Source: Planctomycetota bacterium | GTDB lineage: Bacteria > Planctomycetota > UBA1135 > GCA-002686595 | DNA length: 64,000 nt | Assembly: GCA_014238415.1 (NCBI GenBank) | Contig: JABABA010000001.1 | Span: 241,895-305,894 of the forward strand | Direction: 5' to 3' | In this document: positions 61,340-64,000 of the stretch, piece by piece | Position numbering within the stretch: the stretch's first letter is position 1 | Layout of the letters: every line of letters begins with the position of its first letter | The notes under the pieces: model-generated | What the model saw: the letters and a program-made list of their open reading frames with translations, nothing else | Told to the model about the DNA's origin: nothing | Databases searched by the model: none | Position numbers and translations under genes: made by a program

Positions 61340-62575
61340 TCAGGAGTCCGCCGGCGCAGCTGGCAGCAGACGCGTGAAACGTTTCTTGCCCACTTGGATC
61401 AGGACGGGCTCGTTGGGCTCAGGCATCTCACAGCGCGGGTCCTTTTGCACCTCAGCATTCCAGCGCACACCCCCTTGATCCACGGCCCGGCGCCCTTCGC
61501 TGGTGGTCTGGACGAGGCCCACATCCTTGAGCAGATTGGCCAGGGCTCGGGTACTGCCGAAAGCCGGATCCCAGTGAACCTCTGGTATGTCCGCAGGTAG
61601 TTGTTTGTCCCGCACTTCCCTATTGAAGGCCTCGGCAGCAGCGGCTGCAGCTTCGGGGCCATGGAAGCACGCAGAAATCTCAGCCGCCAGCCGCGCCTTG
61701 GCCACTCGGGGGTGCCCCTCCAACAACTCAGCGATCTGCTCTTCAGGCAAGCGAGTCAATTGAATAAACCAGATCCCCATGGACTCGTCATCCAAGCGCA
61801 TCAAATCAAAAGTCATTTCGCGTGCGCTGGCGGTCAAACCCACAGCGTTGCCATAGGACTTGCTCATCTTGCGTCCGTCTAGCCCATTCACCAGGGGCGT
61901 GGTGACGATCACCTGGGGCCGTTGAGAATCCTGCTCCTGCAAGCGACGACCCACCAACAGATTGAACAATTGATCTGTTCCACCTAGCTCCACATCTGCT
62001 CGCACCTCTACCGAGTCCCAGCCCTGCATCAATGGATAAAGGAACTCATTGATGCCCACCGGTTCGCCTGCGCCCAATCGCTCCTGAAAGGTGTCCCGTT
62101 CGATCATCTGTGCAACGGTCATGCGCGTGGTCAACTGCAGGATGCCCTCAAAACCCATCCCATCAAACCAGCTCGCGTTGCGTACGATCTCGGTGCGCTC
62201 CAAATCCAAGACCAAGGCCGCCTGACTGGTGTAGGTCTCGAGATTGGCAGCAACTTGCTCGCGGGTCAATACGGGCCGCAGCTTGGAACGGCCACTGGGG
62301 TCACCTACCATTGCGGTGGCATCCCCCACTATCAGAACGATGCGGTGACCCAAATCCTGCAAGTCGCGCAACTTGAAGAGTGGGATCGCGTGCCCCAGGT
62401 GCAAATCAGGTGAGCTGGGGTCCATGCCGAACTTGATGCGCAGGGGCTGATCATCGGCCAGGGCCTGGCCCACGCGCTTCTCCAGTTCGCGCTCATCGAT
62501 CAATTCCACTGCACCGCGTTGGAAGGCGGCCAGATGGTCCTCCAGGGTCCCCTTGAGTCGTCTGCTGCTAGCCAT
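61340..62575 (-). CDS. tyrS: Tyrosyl-tRNA synthetase
   Basis: A 411-residue class I aminoacyl-tRNA synthetase. The HIGH-type motif is HLGH at 59-62, the tyrosine pocket includes GINEFLYPLMQGWDS, and the KMSKS loop is exactly KMSKS at 236-240. The C-terminal S4-like RNA-binding domain follows from about 340 (LLKDVGLVQTTSEGRRAVDQGGVRWN). Its length and motif spacing fit TyrRS with a C-terminal S4 domain. It charges tRNA-Tyr in the cytoplasm. The ATG at 62575 is a normal start. Confidence 0.96.
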   Translation of the reverse strand: MASSRRLKGTLEDHLAAFQRGAVELIDERELEKRVGQALADDQPLRIKFGMDPSSPDLHLGHAIPLFKLRDLQDLGHRIVLIVGDATAMVGDPSGRSKLRPVLTREQVAANLETYTSQAALVLDLERTEIVRNASWFDGMGFEGILQLTTRMTVAQMIERDTFQERLGAGEPVGINEFLYPLMQGWDSVEVRADVELGGTDQLFNLLVGRRLQEQDSQRPQVIVTTPLVNGLDGRKMSKSYGNAVGLTASAREMTFDLMRLDDESMGIWFIQLTRLPEEQIAELLEGHPRVAKARLAAEISACFHGPEAAAAAAEAFNREVRDKQLPADIPEVHWDPAFGSTRALANLLKDVGLVQTTSEGRRAVDQGGVRWNAEVQKDPRCEMPEPNEPVLIQVGKKRFTRLLPAAPADS

Positions 62576-62593
62576 AGAGTCCCTCTTGTCGCA

Positions 62594-63694
62594 TCACAAG
62601 CCCGGCAAGTCCAGCACGGAAGAGGCCCCGGGGTGAGAAGTCTTGTTTTTTTGTTCCACAGCCCACAGGCGCCACTCCCGGGGATCCGACCCGGGACAGA
62701 CCCCCCGGGTGATCCAGCGCAAGACCGGGGCGATGCGAGCTGTGATTTCCAGATCGGTGGCGCGCTCGATCAAGGCCAGGATTTCCGCCTCCGCAGCACC
62801 ATATGCAGCGGGATCCAAGCGCACCACGCGCTCGATCAGCCCGTGAATTCCGATGTCAGAGTCGAGCACTGCTGGCACAAGGTCCTTGGGTTGCAGAGCC
62901 TGGGTAGGCAGAAAGCCAGCCAGCTCCACATACGGGATGGACTCAACCCCAAACCCGCCGACAGCAAACCGGTCCTCCCCATCGAGCACCTTGGGCGCAA
63001 TCAACTTGAGACTGACCGCAATCCGCCCGGCTAGGCTCTCACTTGCCATGGTGATGGGCCAATGACCCAAAGAAACTTCAGTCCCTTCGCCACTCTTGGC
63101 CCACCACTCGGGCTGGGTGGGCAAAGCGACTCTACGGGTCACGCTGACCATCTCACCACTGGCCTCGATGAAGGACCGGTCCACAGTCAGTTGAACCGCA
63201 CCAGAAACAAAAGCCAGATCCCGAGACCAGCGATTCTGAATCAACAGCAACAATTCAAGTTCGCGCGCCTCGGAATTCCGTCGGAACTCCAACCGAAAAC
63301 TACAGGCGCTGACCCTTGAGCGACCCTCAAGTACACGAGCGCATCCCTCCACGAACGCTCTCGTGCCCCTTAGATCCTGCCGGCCCAAGGCCTGATCCCG
63401 GCCCAAACGAGAGCGCAGGCGGCGCACCATATTCCAGGCCATGATGTCGAGTTCTTCCGCAAGGGCCGAGCCCAAAGCGTCTAAGTCGCCCTGGTAACGC
63501 GGCGGAACTGGACCGGGACCGAAATCCTGCAGGGACAGTTCCTTGTCCTGATTTGCGGCGCAGGCACAAGAGCCAAGACACAGACATACTGTCAGAAAAA
63601 CCATGACGAGAGCGGCCGCGAACCTCCCGGCAGCACGATCATGAGATTGACCCGTGGGGTGACCGCGCAGGAGATGCTGGGACAGGTGGTTCAT
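62594..63694 (-). CDS. Putative lipoprotein of unknown function
   Basis: A 366-residue protein from the ATG at 63694. A basic N-region is followed by the hydrophobic FAAALVMVFLTVCLCLGSC, where LGSC is a plausible lipobox. The mature protein has an Arg-rich helical region (LDIMAWNMVRRLRSRLGRDQALGR), then a beta-rich middle and a helical end. I recognise no domain. The open frame extends to 63799 but those residues precede the signal sequence and look non-coding. It lies 18 bp upstream of tyrS on the same strand, so the two are probably co-transcribed. Confidence 0.7.
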   Translation of the reverse strand: MNHLSQHLLRGHPTGQSHDRAAGRFAAALVMVFLTVCLCLGSCACAANQDKELSLQDFGPGPVPPRYQGDLDALGSALAEELDIMAWNMVRRLRSRLGRDQALGRQDLRGTRAFVEGCARVLEGRSRVSACSFRLEFRRNSEARELELLLLIQNRWSRDLAFVSGAVQLTVDRSFIEASGEMVSVTRRVALPTQPEWWAKSGEGTEVSLGHWPITMASESLAGRIAVSLKLIAPKVLDGEDRFAVGGFGVESIPYVELAGFLPTQALQPKDLVPAVLDSDIGIHGLIERVVRLDPAAYGAAEAEILALIERATDLEITARIAPVLRWITRGVCPGSDPREWRLWAVEQKNKTSHPGASSVLDLPGL

Positions 63695-63839
63695 GGAGTG
63701 TGCCTGAATAGACCTAGCAAGAAAGCGGGGGCCGACTGCGCCCAATGGGCTGTCGTCCCCCTCTGAATCCGCTCTCTCAGGAGAGCCTACATCTACCATG
63801 CCCGCTGGTCACGCGCAGAGTCTGTTGACAAGAAGGGCC

Positions 63840-64000
63840 TCAGGCCTCTTGCTTGCCCTCTTCGGCATCAGGATCGTCGCTGCTGGCTGGCTCACCTGCA
63901 GGTGCTTCGGCTTCAGCAGGTGCCTCGGCTTCAGCAGGTGCCTCGGCTTCAGCAGGTGCCTCGGCTTCAGCAGGTGCCTCGGCTTCAGCAGGTGCCTCGG
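63840..64000 (-). CDS. C-terminal part of a protein with Glu-Ala-Pro-Ala repeat tail (runs off right edge)
   Basis: Reading on the minus strand from the right edge, the frame encodes repeats of EAPAEA, then EAPAGEPASSDDPDAEEG and ends KQEA. The stop is the complement of 63840-63842. Ala/Glu/Pro-rich acidic tails of this kind occur on ribosomal proteins, trigger factor and envelope proteins in this phylum, but the functional domain is outside the window, so the protein cannot be identified. The repeat is almost identical at the DNA level. Confidence 0.65.
   Translation of the reverse strand, partial: EAPAEAEAPAEAEAPAEAEAPAEAEAPAEAEAPAGEPASSDDPDAEEGKQEA
63898..64000. repeat. 18-bp tandem repeat within coding tail
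   Basis: The unit GCAGGTGCCTCGGCTTCA recurs head to tail: one copy with a single T variant (63898-63915), four exact copies (63916-63987) and a partial copy cut by the window edge. It is in frame with the EAPAEA protein repeat. The lack of synonymous drift points to recent slippage expansion. Confidence 0.9.

Noticed and set aside
63898..64000. Possible CRISPR array
   Set aside because: The 18-bp units are directly adjacent with no spacers and are in frame with a protein repeat, so this is a coding tandem repeat.
1..64000. rRNA, tRNA, prophage, transposase or integrase genes
   Set aside because: I looked for these on both strands and saw none that I could support.

Overview
The window is GC-rich and densely coding. 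It reads as a chromosomal segment from a member of the Planctomycetota, most likely a marine lineage related to Saltatorellus/Engelhardtia. This is inferred from family content, not a marker gene. The evidence is a PVC-type dehydrogenase N-terminus at the left edge, secreted FG-GAP/VCBS proteins with a shared C-terminal domain, a DUF1111 di-haem protein, an alkaline-phosphatase-superfamily 'sulfatase', a DUF1573 lipoprotein, many large secreted orphans, and frequent GTG/TTG starts with weak or no Shine-Dalgarno sequences. I see no rRNA, tRNA, CRISPR array, transposase, phage gene or integrase.

Layout. 1-3.5 kb: partial PVC-type protein, a DUF3810 membrane zincin, a tiny membrane protein, a MamK-like actin and a coiled-coil protein. 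3.9-11.5 kb: orphan NodT efflux lipoprotein, SPFH/zinc-ribbon protein, polytopic membrane protein, YceI protein, haem-motif/toroid protein and a CPA1 antiporter with a TrkA-N domain. 11.6-19.1 kb: VCBS lipoprotein, GT39-like glycosyltransferase with TPR tail, GH20 hexosaminidase and a HupE/UreJ-like EF-hand membrane protein coupled to Lon (19.1-21.4 kb). 21.5-25.6 kb: a four-gene PaoABC-like periplasmic molybdenum hydroxylase operon with a small Cys-rich protein. 25.8-33.1 kb: a phnD-phnC-phnE-phnE phosphonate/phosphite-type importer followed by two ABC-2 ATPase/permease pairs, nearly all joined by 4-nt overlaps. 33.3-36.3 kb: small secreted protein, a BNR-propeller/MoaD-like pair and an aminotransferase. 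36.4-44.1 kb: large secreted orphan, DUF1111 di-haem protein and two secreted proteins with a common C-terminal domain. 44.2-48.7 kb: EamA transporter, sulfotransferase-like/class-IV aminotransferase pair and HtpG. 48.8-54.0 kb: matrixin-like protease with the same C-terminal domain, secreted protein/MORN pair and methyltransferase/DUF72 pair. 54.3-61.3 kb: pseudo-receiver/Fis regulator, thioredoxin-fold protein, GT39, small membrane protein, sulfatase-like lipoprotein and DUF1573 lipoprotein. 61.3-64 kb: TyrS, a lipoprotein and the EAPAEA-repeat tail of a truncated gene.

Functional themes are envelope and secreted proteins, periplasmic redox (haem proteins, molybdenum hydroxylase), phosphorus-compound import and proteostasis (Lon, HtpG). 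The candidates I find most worth following are the MamK-like actin with a coiled-coil neighbour and no magnetosome genes, the BNR propeller coupled to a ubiquitin-fold protein, the C-terminal domain shared by three otherwise unrelated secreted proteins, the Cys-rich fourth gene of the molybdenum hydroxylase operon, and the phospho-dead receiver fused to a Fis helix.
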